Part shown: positions 8,852-17,129 of the stretch, one piece after another
How positions within the stretch are numbered: the first letter of the stretch is position 1
How the letters are laid out: every line of letters starts with the position of its first letter
Assembly: GCF_015326965.1 (NCBI RefSeq)
Contig: NZ_CP017659.1
Span: 7,267,001-7,331,000, forward strand
Direction of reading: 5' to 3'
Origin: Paenibacillus sp. JZ16
Lineage (GTDB): Bacteria > Bacillota > Bacilli > Paenibacillales > Paenibacillaceae
DNA length: 64,000 nt
Program-made: the position numbers and the translations under genes
The notes under the pieces: model-generated
What the model was told of the DNA's origin: nothing
The model's database searches: none
The model's input: only the letters and a program-made list of their open reading frames with translations

Positions 8852-9769
8852 ATGAATTCGAACCGAGCACCGATCCCTGTATTTATCCCACTGTTTATCG
8901 GCATCATCGCTATTTCTTTTTCCTCCATATTCGTAAAATGGTCCACCAGTCCCGTATCCATTCAAGCGATGTACAGACTGGTGATCACGTTCCTGATCAT
9001 GCTGCCCTTCGCGGGCAAATATGCGCCGGCTATCAAATCGTTGAAGCGTTCTGAACTGCTGCTGCTTCTTCTATCCGGTTCGATGCTGGCCCTGCACTTT
9101 TTGTTATGGATGGGCTCCTTGAAGTGGACGAGTGTAGCCAGCTCCACAATTATCCTTGCCCTTCAGCCGGTGTTTGTGATGATAGGTGCTTACTTCTGGT
9201 TTAAGGAGAAAACATCGCTGGCGGCAATCGGCGGCATGGCGATCGCTTTCCTCGGCGTATTCCTTCTCATTGGGAGCAGCGGACTCAGTGGGAGCAAGGG
9301 GCATTTGACTGGTGATATCATGTCGCTGCTGGGGACGGCTGCGGTCGCCGTGCATATGCTCCTGGGTCAATTGCTACTGCGGCGTCTGCCTTCATTCTTA
9401 TACAGCTGGCTTGTCTTTGCAGTAGCGGCCTCCGTACTGGCGGTGTATAACGTAGGAATGAACATTCCGATGACGGGGTATTCCGGACGAGAGTGGGGGA
9501 TTTTTGCTTTATTGGCTGTCGTGCCAACGGTATTCGGCCATCTGCTGTTCAATTGGCTGATGAAGTATGCCACAGCCTCCACCGTATCGATGAGCGTTCT
9601 TGGAGAGCCGGTTGGAGCGAGTTTACTGGCTTTTCTCCTGCTGAATGAGTCGATGAACTCCCTGCAGGCGGCAGGGGGGGCGCTCGTGCTGTTAGGGTTG
9701 GTATTATTCTTGAAAGTCGGGAAATCGAAAAAGCAGCCTGTAGACCTTCAACCCGAAGCGCTGGGGTGA
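8852..9769 (+). CDS. EamA/DMT family transporter
   Basis: About 305 residues with roughly ten hydrophobic helices and two EamA repeats, typical of the drug/metabolite exporter superfamily. The N-terminal repeat contains SFSSIFVKWSTSPVSIQAMYR and the end of each repeat shows a Gly/Glu motif (AIGGMAIAFLGVFLLIGS; LGEPVGASLLAFLLLNE). Substrate unknown. ATG 8852 is the start that gives a normal N-terminus; its SD (AAAGGTGA) is about 14 bases away, which is long. Divergent from ktrB; the promoters must share the short gap. Confidence 0.87.
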   Translation: MNSNRAPIPVFIPLFIGIIAISFSSIFVKWSTSPVSIQAMYRLVITFLIMLPFAGKYAPAIKSLKRSELLLLLLSGSMLALHFLLWMGSLKWTSVASSTIILALQPVFVMIGAYFWFKEKTSLAAIGGMAIAFLGVFLLIGSSGLSGSKGHLTGDIMSLLGTAAVAVHMLLGQLLLRRLPSFLYSWLVFAVAASVLAVYNVGMNIPMTGYSGREWGIFALLAVVPTVFGHLLFNWLMKYATASTVSMSVLGEPVGASLLAFLLLNESMNSLQAAGGALVLLGLVLFLKVGKSKKQPVDLQPEALG

Positions 9770-9883
9770 ACTTCGCTTTATTTTTGCTCTGCCGGAGTAG
9801 TTCTGATTGAAATGGCGCACACTGAACCTAAAAAAGTCAAATCCTTACAAAAATGGATATCGACTCTAGAAGGGGTTTCGAGC

Positions 9884-11020
9884 GTGAAAGCAGTCACTTA
9901 TCAAGGCAGACATCGGATCCAAGTAAAGGATATGAAGGACGCCGTTCTTCGGCACAGCGACGATGTCCTGATCCGAGTCACCACCACGGCCATCTGCGGA
10001 TCGGATTTGCATTTATACAACGGTGGATTAAAACAGCTGAACGATGATTACATTATCGGCCATGAGCCGATGGGAATCGTGGTGGAAGCAGGTCCTGAAG
10101 TAAGCAGGGTCAAAGTGGGAGACCGCGTGATCATTCCTTTTATTGTATCTTGCGGAAAATGCCTGTTTTGTCAGAATCACATGGAGAGCCAATGCGATTA
10201 TGCGAATGAGGGCAAGAATACCGGCGGTTTTTTTGGATATAGTGACGCCTACGGCGGTTTTCAAGGTGCGCAAGCAGAGCTTTTACGGGTTCCTTACGGG
10301 AATTCCATGCCCTTTGTTATACCTGAGGACGCCGAGATGGAAGATGAGAAGCTGCTCATGCTTTCCGATGCGCTGCCCACAGCCATCTGGAGCGTGGAGA
10401 ACGGAGGGGTTAAACCAGGCGATGTCGTGGTTGTTCTGGGCTGCGGTCCCATTGGACTGCTAACGCAAAAGTTTTCCTGGTTAAAAGGCGCGAAGCGGGT
10501 AATTGCGATTGATCATGTGGATTACAGGCTCGCGCATGCGAAACGGACCAATCACGTGGAGACTTACAATTTTGAGAAGATCAAACCGATTGAAGATTTC
10601 ATCAGAGAACTCACAAAGGGCGGCGCGGATGTTGTTATCGATTGCGTAGGCCTTGATGCCAAGCGGACGGGATTGGAAATGCTGGGCAGCGTACTAAGGG
10701 TTCAGGGCGGTTCTTTAGGAGCTTTCCGCATGGCCGTCAACATGGTTCGCAAATACGGGACCATCCAGCTAACCGGCATATACGGGCTGGTGTATAATGC
10801 CTTTCCGCTTGGAGAGCTGTTCGAACGCAATATTACGTTAAAAATGGGGCTTGCTCCCGTTATTCATTACATGCCGCGCCTTTATCAAATGTTGAAAGAA
10901 GGGACTGTGGACCCTTCGGATATCATCACACACCGGCTTCCGATGGAGAAGGCTGCCCACGGCTACGAAATCTTCAATGAGCGGAAGGATGGCTGTATCA
11001 AAGTCATTTTAAAGCCTTAG
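9884..11020 (+). CDS. Zinc-dependent alcohol dehydrogenase (formaldehyde dehydrogenase-like MDR)
   Basis: About 378 residues, medium-chain dehydrogenase fold. Catalytic zinc ligands sit in AICGSDLHLYNG and GHEPMG. The structural-zinc lobe has four Cys in CGKCLFCQNHMESQC. The NAD(P)-binding Rossmann motif is VVVLGCGPIGLL. The long insertion after the zinc lobe and the C-terminus resemble the glutathione-independent formaldehyde-dehydrogenase-like branch. I choose GTG 9884: it has AGAAGGGG eight bases ahead and yields the family-typical start (M)KAVTYQG. An in-frame ATG at 9812 would add 24 residues with a weak ribosome site. Substrate not determinable. Confidence 0.88.
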   Translation: MKAVTYQGRHRIQVKDMKDAVLRHSDDVLIRVTTTAICGSDLHLYNGGLKQLNDDYIIGHEPMGIVVEAGPEVSRVKVGDRVIIPFIVSCGKCLFCQNHMESQCDYANEGKNTGGFFGYSDAYGGFQGAQAELLRVPYGNSMPFVIPEDAEMEDEKLLMLSDALPTAIWSVENGGVKPGDVVVVLGCGPIGLLTQKFSWLKGAKRVIAIDHVDYRLAHAKRTNHVETYNFEKIKPIEDFIRELTKGGADVVIDCVGLDAKRTGLEMLGSVLRVQGGSLGAFRMAVNMVRKYGTIQLTGIYGLVYNAFPLGELFERNITLKMGLAPVIHYMPRLYQMLKEGTVDPSDIITHRLPMEKAAHGYEIFNERKDGCIKVILKP

Positions 11021-11038
11021 GCAGCTAAATAAACCGAA

Positions 11039-11091
11039 TGAAAAAAGCGTTCCTGGCGAATGAGCAGCATTCCTGGTGCGCTTTTTTTTGA
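11039..11091 (+). terminator. Terminator of the alcohol dehydrogenase gene
   Basis: An outer AAGCG/CGCTT stem and inner GAATG/CATTC stem end in a run of eight Ts. Confidence 0.7.
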
Positions 11092-11184
11092 TGGGAAAAT
11101 GGTGTAACAGCGTTGACAAGGCAGCGGGAAGAATTCATAGTAATTAAAAATAGAATTGTAGAGTGAGAGAGGAATCGAACACAG

Positions 11185-11919
11185 ATGAGCATCAAGTCAG
11201 AACGGCTCCCTGCTAGTATGGATGGGAACCAGGGAAACACCTATCTTCAAGGCTTCAAAGATTGTATTCCAACCCTCTTGGGCTACCTAAGCATCGGTTT
11301 TGCGGCAGGTGTTGTCGAGCGCACCGCAGGTTTCACCCTGCTCGAAATCGCGCTCATTTCGCTGCTGCTCTATGCGGGCTCCGGGCAATTTATTGCGGCA
11401 GGGATGATAGCGGCTGCTAGCCCGATCCTATCGATCATAGTTACGATATTTTTCGTGAATGCCAGGCATCTGCTGTTAAGCGCGGCGCTTGCCCCTTACT
11501 TTAAAGGTCTTTCTTCGGGAAAAAGCTTCTTCATCGGTTCCTTGTTAACCGACGAGACGTTTGGTGTAGCGGCAGCCAAGGCCACCGAGCAGAAAAAACT
11601 CGGCTATAAATGGATGGTCGGCCTGAATATTACGGCGTATCTGTTCTGGTGCGCAGCCAATGTAGCAGGCGGTTTAGTCGGGGAGTGGATTCCCGAGCCG
11701 GAGAAGTTTGGCCTTGATTTTGCACTGCCGGGGATGTTTATCGGATTGCTTGCTCTGCAATGGATCAGCCGGAAGAAGTATAAACTTGATTTCATGGTGG
11801 TTATGATTGCCGCTGTTTCAGTGGTAGCTGTCAGTACAATTATGCCGGGAAGCGCGGCGGTCATAGTCGCGATTGTGGTTGCGGCTACTGCAGGGATGGT
11901 GATCGAACGATGGAAATAA
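11185..11919 (+). CDS. azlC: AzlC family branched-chain amino acid exporter, large subunit
   Basis: A 244-residue polytopic protein. It carries the AzlC landmarks CIPTLLGYLSIGFAAGVV near the N-terminus, the segment LLLYAGSGQFIAAGMI, and NARHLLLSAALAPYFK. AzlC and AzlD together export branched-chain amino acids and analogues across the cytoplasmic membrane. It overlaps azlD by 10 bases, so the two are translationally coupled. No Lrp-type azlB regulator is adjacent. Start ATG 11185 follows GAGAGAGGA. Confidence 0.92.
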   Translation: MSIKSERLPASMDGNQGNTYLQGFKDCIPTLLGYLSIGFAAGVVERTAGFTLLEIALISLLLYAGSGQFIAAGMIAAASPILSIIVTIFFVNARHLLLSAALAPYFKGLSSGKSFFIGSLLTDETFGVAAAKATEQKKLGYKWMVGLNITAYLFWCAANVAGGLVGEWIPEPEKFGLDFALPGMFIGLLALQWISRKKYKLDFMVVMIAAVSVVAVSTIMPGSAAVIVAIVVAATAGMVIERWK

Positions 11920-12236
11920 GATGGCATATCGCCATATTGATTATCGGTTGTGCTGTCGTAACCCTTATTCCAAGGGTTCTGCCGCTTATGATTCTGAGCA
12001 AGCTCCGCATTCCCGAGGCGATGATCCGGTGGTTAGATCATGTCCCGATTGCCGTCATGGGAGCGCTGCTAGCCCAGGAGCTGCTGTTATCGGATGGACG
12101 TATAGACCCAGGGGGGCATTCACTAGAATTGATTGCAGCCGTGCCCGCTTTCCTAACCGCTTTTCTCACAAAAAGCCTGTTTGCCACCGTCATTGTCGGG
12201 ATCCTGACTTTGGTGGGGCTCCGCTTGTTTTTCTAA
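11910..12236 (+). CDS. azlD: AzlD family branched-chain amino acid exporter, small subunit
   Basis: A 108-residue membrane protein with four predicted helices. The family motif VTLIPRVLPLMIL is near the N-terminus, followed by IRWLDHVPIAVMGALLAQELL. It begins inside the end of azlC, as is usual for the pair, and is followed by a strong terminator. It is needed for activity of the large subunit in characterised homologs. Confidence 0.92.
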   Translation: MEIRWHIAILIIGCAVVTLIPRVLPLMILSKLRIPEAMIRWLDHVPIAVMGALLAQELLLSDGRIDPGGHSLELIAAVPAFLTAFLTKSLFATVIVGILTLVGLRLFF

Positions 12237-12255
12237 TTAAATATCGCATGATTGC

Positions 12256-12301
12256 ACAAGCTGTTCTCCCAGCTCACAAGCGGGAGGACAGCTTGTTTTA
12301 T
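12256..12301 (+). terminator. Terminator of azlCD
   Basis: Long stem ACAAGCTGTTCTCCC / GGGAGGACAGCTTGT with one mismatch, then TTTTA. Confidence 0.92.
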
Positions 12302-12540
12302 GTGGTCGACAGCCCTCCCAGCATGCTGGACCATACACTGTGTGTGCAGTGAGGGGGAGGCGCACGATGTACAAGAAACTATTCCTTTCGTTCATACTAT
12401 ATAAGCCGTCTGCCTGTTATTTGGTCAAATGTCAGGGGACAGGGGTCCCTTTCGGAATGCGAGTGCACTGCATATGGTGTACTAACCCATGATATGTATT
12501 GAGATCATATATCAAGTTAGGCAGAAGGAGGAGACAGGGG
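12302..12540 (+). promoter_or_regulatory. Upstream region of the glycosylation cluster
   Basis: A gap of about 240 bases with no certain gene. It holds a small ORF preceded by GGGGGAGG (12367-12492, 41 codons, Cys-containing: YLVKCQGTG, HCIWCTNP) that I cannot assign, and a GGGAC..GTCCC hairpin at about 12437-12451. The GT cluster promoter presumably lies here, but I see no clear sigma-A or sporulation-sigma consensus. Confidence 0.35.
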
Positions 12541-13254
12541 ATGATGCCGACGGTTACGATAGTCATACCTTTCTATAACTGCCAGTATATACAGCAAGCA
12601 TTGGAAAGTGCGGTACAACAAACGTACCCTGCCGTAGAAATCATAGTCGTAGATGATGGGTCAACTCAATATTCACATCTGATCGCACCTTACATGAACA
12701 GAGTCTACTATATGGGCAAGAGTAACGGCGGAACGGCCAGCGCCTTGAATCATGGCATTTTGCATGCTTCCGGTGATTATATTGCCTGGCTCAGTTCGGA
12801 TGATCGTTATGTTCCCCAAAAGATTGAGCGGCAGATGTCGTATATGCTGAGCAGCGGACTCGATGTCACGTATACCGGTTTTTGCGTCATTGATGAGCAC
12901 AACCGGGTGACAACGCCGTACGAAGGGATTCCCATGGCGTCTCATGCAGATTTGGCCCGTCAGCTCACGTATTCCAATCCGATTAACGGCTGCACGGTCA
13001 TTATGAAGAAAGACTGGCTTCACCGGGTAGGTCTATTTAATCCACAGCTTCCCTACACCCATGATTTCGATCTTTGGATTCGGCTGTTAATGAGCGGAGC
13101 TTCTTTTGGATTCATACCGGATATGCTTACGATGTATCGGGTACATTCCCAGATGGGTACGGTCCGTCATCAAGCGAGAATTCTTCCAGAATATGAGATG
13201 GTGAAAAACAATTACCGCCATGTACTTGAGCATTTGGCTCAGCTTGGCCGATAA
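12541..13254 (+). CDS. Family 2 glycosyltransferase
   Basis: About 237 residues with a complete GT-A domain. The nucleotide-binding start is VTIVIPFYN, then IIVVDDGS, the donor-side GGTASALNHGI, the metal-binding region IAWLSSDDRY, and the acceptor-side HDFDLWIRLLMSG. It probably transfers a sugar from a nucleotide donor to a polymer or protein at the cytoplasmic face. ATG 12541 is selected for its SD (AAGGAGGAG) about nine bases upstream. Its stop overlaps the first possible ATG of the next glycosyltransferase, showing one transcript. Confidence 0.9.
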   Translation: MMPTVTIVIPFYNCQYIQQALESAVQQTYPAVEIIVVDDGSTQYSHLIAPYMNRVYYMGKSNGGTASALNHGILHASGDYIAWLSSDDRYVPQKIERQMSYMLSSGLDVTYTGFCVIDEHNRVTTPYEGIPMASHADLARQLTYSNPINGCTVIMKKDWLHRVGLFNPQLPYTHDFDLWIRLLMSGASFGFIPDMLTMYRVHSQMGTVRHQARILPEYEMVKNNYRHVLEHLAQLGR

Positions 13255-13265
13255 TGGGGGATACC

Positions 13266-14495
13266 ATGAAAATACTACTGGCAACCCATTGGCTACTCCC
13301 CCATGTTGGCGGAGTATATAACTTCATGCAGGAGCTCAAGAAACGTCTTGAACAGCTGGGTCATGAAGTTGATCTGCTCGGAAACAGTCCGGATTACAGG
13401 AAAATCCATATTGTCAACCAAGGGAAGGAACTAGCCAAAGAAGTTTTGCTGCCCATGCTGGAGGCAAAGCTTGATCCGCAGACGGCTCCTGGTTTGAATC
13501 AGCATAGTGCGATACGCTTTTATGAGCTCGAGCGTTACTGCATGGAGCTGGCGGCAGCCTATTTCGGGCTGGAGCAATACGATATCATTCATACACAGGA
13601 TAGTTTTTCTACACGCTCTTTAAGTAGGGTAAAACCCAAGCGTACGCCACTCGTATCGCATATCCACGGCTCTGTCGCACGTGAGATGAAGGACATATTT
13701 CGAAATAATCCTGCACAAGGCGTCAATGAAGGAAGTCCCGCCTGGCGTTATTTTCCAGCCATTGAGTATCATGCGGCCTTGTCCTCTGATTTAACGATTA
13801 CGGCTAATCAATGGTCCAAGAATGTTCTTATGAGCGATTGCGGGGTACCTGATTATCGGATTACGGTGTTTCAATATGGTCTGGACGCTGAAGCGTTTCA
13901 GGCAAAATATAGCGCGGGATCGTCACATCGGCGACCACCTGGGAAAAAGGTCATTATCTGTCCGGCCAGATTGGTGTTCGTGAAGGGGATTCATGTGCTG
14001 CTTGAATCCCTTGCTATTCTCAAGCGGATGCGAAACGACTGGGTGTGCTGGATTGTAGGGGATGGTGCCATGCGAGGGCAACTGGAAGAGCAGGCCATAA
14101 GGACGGGGCTGCAGCATGAGGTGTTATTCCTTGGACAGCATGACAACGTTCCGGGGCTGCTCAGCCAATCGGATATCTTTGTCCATACTTGCATTCAAGA
14201 TAACCAGCCGTACTCGGTTATGGAAGCCCAAATGGCAGGACTCCCGAGCGTCGTATCGACCGCAGGGGGGTTGCCCGAAATGGTAACTCACGGTTTCACG
14301 GGATTGTTAGCCCCTGTAGGAGATCCGGGAAGCACGGCCCAGCACCTCAATTTGCTGCTCCGAGATGAGGATTATCGAAAATTTCTGGGTAATAACGCCA
14401 AGACATTCGCCTATAAGCATTGGTCCATGGATCTTATGATCGAACGTATGCTGAACATATACTACGGCGCCATCGCTCAGAAATCATCCCAGTAA
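13266..14495 (+). CDS. Family 4 glycosyltransferase (GT-B fold)
   Basis: About 409 residues. The N-terminal acceptor domain starts with the Gly-rich loop LLPHVGGVYNFMQEL. The C-terminal donor domain has IICPARLVFVKGIHVLLESL, VGDGAMRGQLE, FLGQHDNVPGLL and the EX7E-like segment DNQPYSVMEAQMAGLPSVVSTAGGLPEMV. I prefer ATG 13266 with GGGGGA five bases ahead; an ATG at 13254 overlaps the upstream stop but lacks a spaced ribosome site. Second gene of the cluster; acceptor unknown. Confidence 0.9.
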   Translation: MKILLATHWLLPHVGGVYNFMQELKKRLEQLGHEVDLLGNSPDYRKIHIVNQGKELAKEVLLPMLEAKLDPQTAPGLNQHSAIRFYELERYCMELAAAYFGLEQYDIIHTQDSFSTRSLSRVKPKRTPLVSHIHGSVAREMKDIFRNNPAQGVNEGSPAWRYFPAIEYHAALSSDLTITANQWSKNVLMSDCGVPDYRITVFQYGLDAEAFQAKYSAGSSHRRPPGKKVIICPARLVFVKGIHVLLESLAILKRMRNDWVCWIVGDGAMRGQLEEQAIRTGLQHEVLFLGQHDNVPGLLSQSDIFVHTCIQDNQPYSVMEAQMAGLPSVVSTAGGLPEMVTHGFTGLLAPVGDPGSTAQHLNLLLRDEDYRKFLGNNAKTFAYKHWSMDLMIERMLNIYYGAIAQKSSQ

Positions 14496-14512
14496 AAAGG
14501 AGTGAGTAGCTT

Positions 14513-14677
14513 ATGAATCAGCAAGCCTTTAACGTAATGAGTGATTTGTACAACAGGATTTTTGTCAATCAAAGATCCACTCCGGATGTGTTGGTCGATT
14601 ATGTTATTTGGAACCGAATATTTCAGTCACTTCCGAAAGATTACAAGCTCCCGGATGAACCGGTAAACTATGTTTAA
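14513..14677 (+). CDS. Small unknown protein of the glycosylation cluster
   Basis: A 54-residue ORF with an excellent ribosome site (AAAAAGGAG, ten bases upstream) only 17 bases after the GT4 gene, so it is probably the third gene of the operon. The product is mixed hydrophobic/charged (starts NQQAFNVMSDLYNRIF, ends LPDEPVNYV), with no signal peptide or membrane helix. I recognise no family. A stable hairpin follows directly, consistent with operon end. Confidence 0.6.
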   Translation: MNQQAFNVMSDLYNRIFVNQRSTPDVLVDYVIWNRIFQSLPKDYKLPDEPVNYV

Positions 14678-14689
14678 GAACCTATGTCA

Positions 14690-14724
14690 AATGGCAGACC
14701 AAGTTTTAATATTGGTCTGCCATT
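14690..14724. terminator. Stable hairpin after the GT operon
   Basis: AATGGCAGACCA pairs with TGGTCTGCCATT around a 10-base loop. The T-tract is weak on both strands, so it may act as a 3-prime stabiliser or a bidirectional terminator between convergent transcripts. Confidence 0.6.
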
Positions 14725-14778
14725 GTCGTATGGAGAAGAGAACATGTGATGATTCGAACCGAATCTCGTGTTATGAAG

Positions 14779-15405
14779 TTAGATCAAATACATGCCTTGG
14801 AACAGAAAACTCCAGCGAAAGCGGTTGCTGAACCAGATATCGACATTCGGCATTTTTACAGCGCAAACGTGCTCTAAGTTCCAATCCAACATTTCTATTT
14901 CCTGGACAGGTTCATGATTGACGGCGAGCACATGGAAAGGTCCGTAGCATATTTGTTTCAAAGAATCTACCAATTCCTTAATATCCTCGCGACTGGAATC
15001 GGTTCGGATAAACAGAATGCGGCCCCCGCTTCCCAACGTCTGCAGAAATCTGGCAATTCTACGATCATATTTAACCTTAACATCCGGATATCCCAGCAGA
15101 TCGGGAGGGAAATTGTTATGCACATAAAAATCATGGTTAAGATAGAGGTCGTATTCTTGATCCCAGATATTATACAGCTCTTCACTAGCCTGATTAACCA
15201 TGAGTAAGTTGGAATACACCAGCATGCCTTCAAACCGATTGCGAAGCATTCTTGATATTTGAGGCAGCACCGGAGTACCCATCCAATCGATAGGTCCGGC
15301 AAATCTGCGCAAACCGTGTTCTCTTAGCTCAATACCCGGCAAACAGTTGTTTCCCAAACTGAATATCGCATGGTAGGGGCCTTTGATATCTTGGAGGCTC
15401 AACAT
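14779..15405 (-). CDS. DUF1796 family putative papain-like cysteine peptidase
   Basis: A 208-residue protein with the DUF1796 signature: FSLGNNCLPGIELREHGLRR followed by GPIDWMGTP. The candidate nucleophile Cys is in GNNC; a His and acidic residue lie further on (NHDFYVHNNFP; VNHEPVQEIEM). These proteins often sit beside glycosyltransferases and methyltransferases in Gram-positive polysaccharide or glycoprotein clusters; their substrates are not established. It is inserted on the opposite strand inside the glycosylation cluster. SD AAAGGA precedes ATG 15405. Confidence 0.75.
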   Translation of the reverse strand: MLSLQDIKGPYHAIFSLGNNCLPGIELREHGLRRFAGPIDWMGTPVLPQISRMLRNRFEGMLVYSNLLMVNQASEELYNIWDQEYDLYLNHDFYVHNNFPPDLLGYPDVKVKYDRRIARFLQTLGSGGRILFIRTDSSREDIKELVDSLKQICYGPFHVLAVNHEPVQEIEMLDWNLEHVCAVKMPNVDIWFSNRFRWSFLFQGMYLI

Positions 15406-15593
15406 CCCTTGTCACCGATCCTTTCTTTAGATGTGCTTACATTATATTAAATGCGAATTTGAAAGAATTGGCTTGGACCAGGGATCAAGTAACTCACAAA
15501 TGGATGATCGTCACTATGGATATGCCCTTACACGCGAAGAGGTAGTTACATAACCTGATATTAATGATGCTGCCATAGCCAGGAGGGAATGAA

Positions 15594-15929
15594 ATGTCCA
15601 TCTTTCGTTTAGATGCAGTGGAATATGGTCAAATTGATGCGCGGTATATCCAGTCGGTGGATCTAACGATTACCAATGCAGGAACTGAAGATTTTGATGT
15701 CCTCATACATGGATACCACCCCCATGGAGTCTATTATGTCGGACTGACTCATGTCGCAGTTGGAAATACAGTGAATGTTCCCAATATCACGAACCATAAT
15801 ATGGCATTCAGCCTTCTGCTTGTGACCAATATTAACTACGCGTTCACTACGCTGGTTACCTTACATGCCAAGAATGAAGGACAGCTTGTGGCCGTTTACT
15901 CACATTCTGATTTTCAAGTGATTGAATAA
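15594..15929 (+). CDS. Small beta-rich protein of unknown function
   Basis: A 111-residue protein with no signal peptide, rich in Val, Thr, Asn and His, and with an alternating pattern suggesting a small beta-sandwich (SVDLTITNAGTEDFDVLIHGY, TLVTLHAKNEG). GGAGGGA precedes ATG 15594. Only 15 bases separate it from the following glycosyltransferase, so they are co-transcribed. I recognise no family. Its position suggests it could be a glycosylation acceptor or a surface-exposed structural protein, but that is inference. Confidence 0.6.
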   Translation: MSIFRLDAVEYGQIDARYIQSVDLTITNAGTEDFDVLIHGYHPHGVYYVGLTHVAVGNTVNVPNITNHNMAFSLLLVTNINYAFTTLVTLHAKNEGQLVAVYSHSDFQVIE

Positions 15930-15944
15930 GGGGAGGGGTGCGAC

Positions 15945-17012
15945 ATGAAGGTGCTGTTCGTCTACTATGTGCCGAGCGGGGGGGTCGAGACATTAAACAG
16001 ACAGCGATGCCGTGCACTGCGACTAGCCGGAATCGAGGCGCATTGCCTGTATTATAACTGGGGGTCCGGCATGCAGAATGCTGCGGACTTCCCCATCTAC
16101 GTCACCCGCAATGACATCGAGATCAAGCACATCTTGGATTCGAATAATTTTGACGTCATCGTCGTTACGACGGATCACGCCAGTTTCCCGCGCTTTCGAA
16201 TGCTGGGGTTCAAAGGGAAATTCGTGCTGGAGATTCAAGGGTATGGACCCAAGAGCGTTGCCCATGCGCAGCTTTCACAGGCAGTTCCATATGTGAATGA
16301 ATATGCTGACGCGCTGCTTAATCCCAATACCCCGCATATTGCCGCTCTGTTCCAGGAGCTGTATCCGCATAAGCCGCAGTTTCATTTCAACAATTGTTTT
16401 GATAGTCAACGGTTCACGTACCATTCTTATCCGAGACCCTCAAGCCCTGTAATGGCATGGCTTGGACGGATCGAGGATAACAAGAATTGGCGAGAGTTTC
16501 TTCATGTCGGGCATGCGCTTAAGGAGCATGTTCCTGATCTCCAAATGTGGATGTTTGAGGATAGTGAGCTCAGCCAGCCGTTAGAAAGGGAGCAATTCCT
16601 ATTACTCATTGATGAATTAGGCCTGTCGGATCGTTTAACCCTTCGGTCCAACGTGCCTAATGCCGAGATGCCTTATTACTATTCAATTATTGGAGACTCA
16701 GGCGGATTTCTGTGCTGCACTTCCAAGGTAGAGGGAGCACCTTATGCGGTGCTTGAGGCGATGAGCTGCCGCTGCCCGGTGCTGACAACCGATTCGGATG
16801 GGGTATCCACCTCGGTTCATCATAACTACACAGGCAAGTTTTATGTGCTCGGAAACATTGACCATGCCGTTACCGAAGCGCTTGAACTCATGAAGGAACC
16901 TGTTCTTCGTGAACAGATTCGAGACCAGGCGATGAGACATGTCGAGCAACATTTCAATCCGCATATCTATGCGATGAATTTTGCCGGCCTGCTTCAATCG
17001 ATAGGGTTGTAA
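15945..17012 (+). CDS. Family 4-like glycosyltransferase
   Basis: A 355-residue GT-B enzyme. The N-terminus has the Gly-rich YYVPSGGVETLNRQR. The C-terminal domain has MAWLGRIEDNKNWREFLHVG, a nucleotide-sugar region (LTLRSNVPNAEMPYYYS) and the EX7E-type segment KVEGAPYAVLEAMSCRCPVL. Co-transcribed with the 111-residue gene and ended by a strong terminator. Together with the GT2, the other GT4 and the epimerase it probably builds a surface glycan; the exact sugar is unknown. Confidence 0.87.
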   Translation: MKVLFVYYVPSGGVETLNRQRCRALRLAGIEAHCLYYNWGSGMQNAADFPIYVTRNDIEIKHILDSNNFDVIVVTTDHASFPRFRMLGFKGKFVLEIQGYGPKSVAHAQLSQAVPYVNEYADALLNPNTPHIAALFQELYPHKPQFHFNNCFDSQRFTYHSYPRPSSPVMAWLGRIEDNKNWREFLHVGHALKEHVPDLQMWMFEDSELSQPLEREQFLLLIDELGLSDRLTLRSNVPNAEMPYYYSIIGDSGGFLCCTSKVEGAPYAVLEAMSCRCPVLTTDSDGVSTSVHHNYTGKFYVLGNIDHAVTEALELMKEPVLREQIRDQAMRHVEQHFNPHIYAMNFAGLLQSIGL

Positions 17013-17040
17013 TTCCCGTGATCCAAAATTTCAGAGCGAA

Positions 17041-17090
17041 AAAAACAGCCTGATTCCTCCAGTTGAGCGAGGAATCAGGCTGTTTTCTAT
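17041..17090. terminator. Bidirectional terminator
   Basis: AACAGCCTGATTCCTC pairs with GAGGAATCAGGCTGTT; Ts follow on the plus strand and Ts also follow on the minus strand (the AAAAAA before the stem). It separates convergent genes. Confidence 0.92.
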
Positions 17091-17129
17091 GTTCATTCTT
17101 CTACTGTCTCCTGGCGTTCATTGGCCGAA

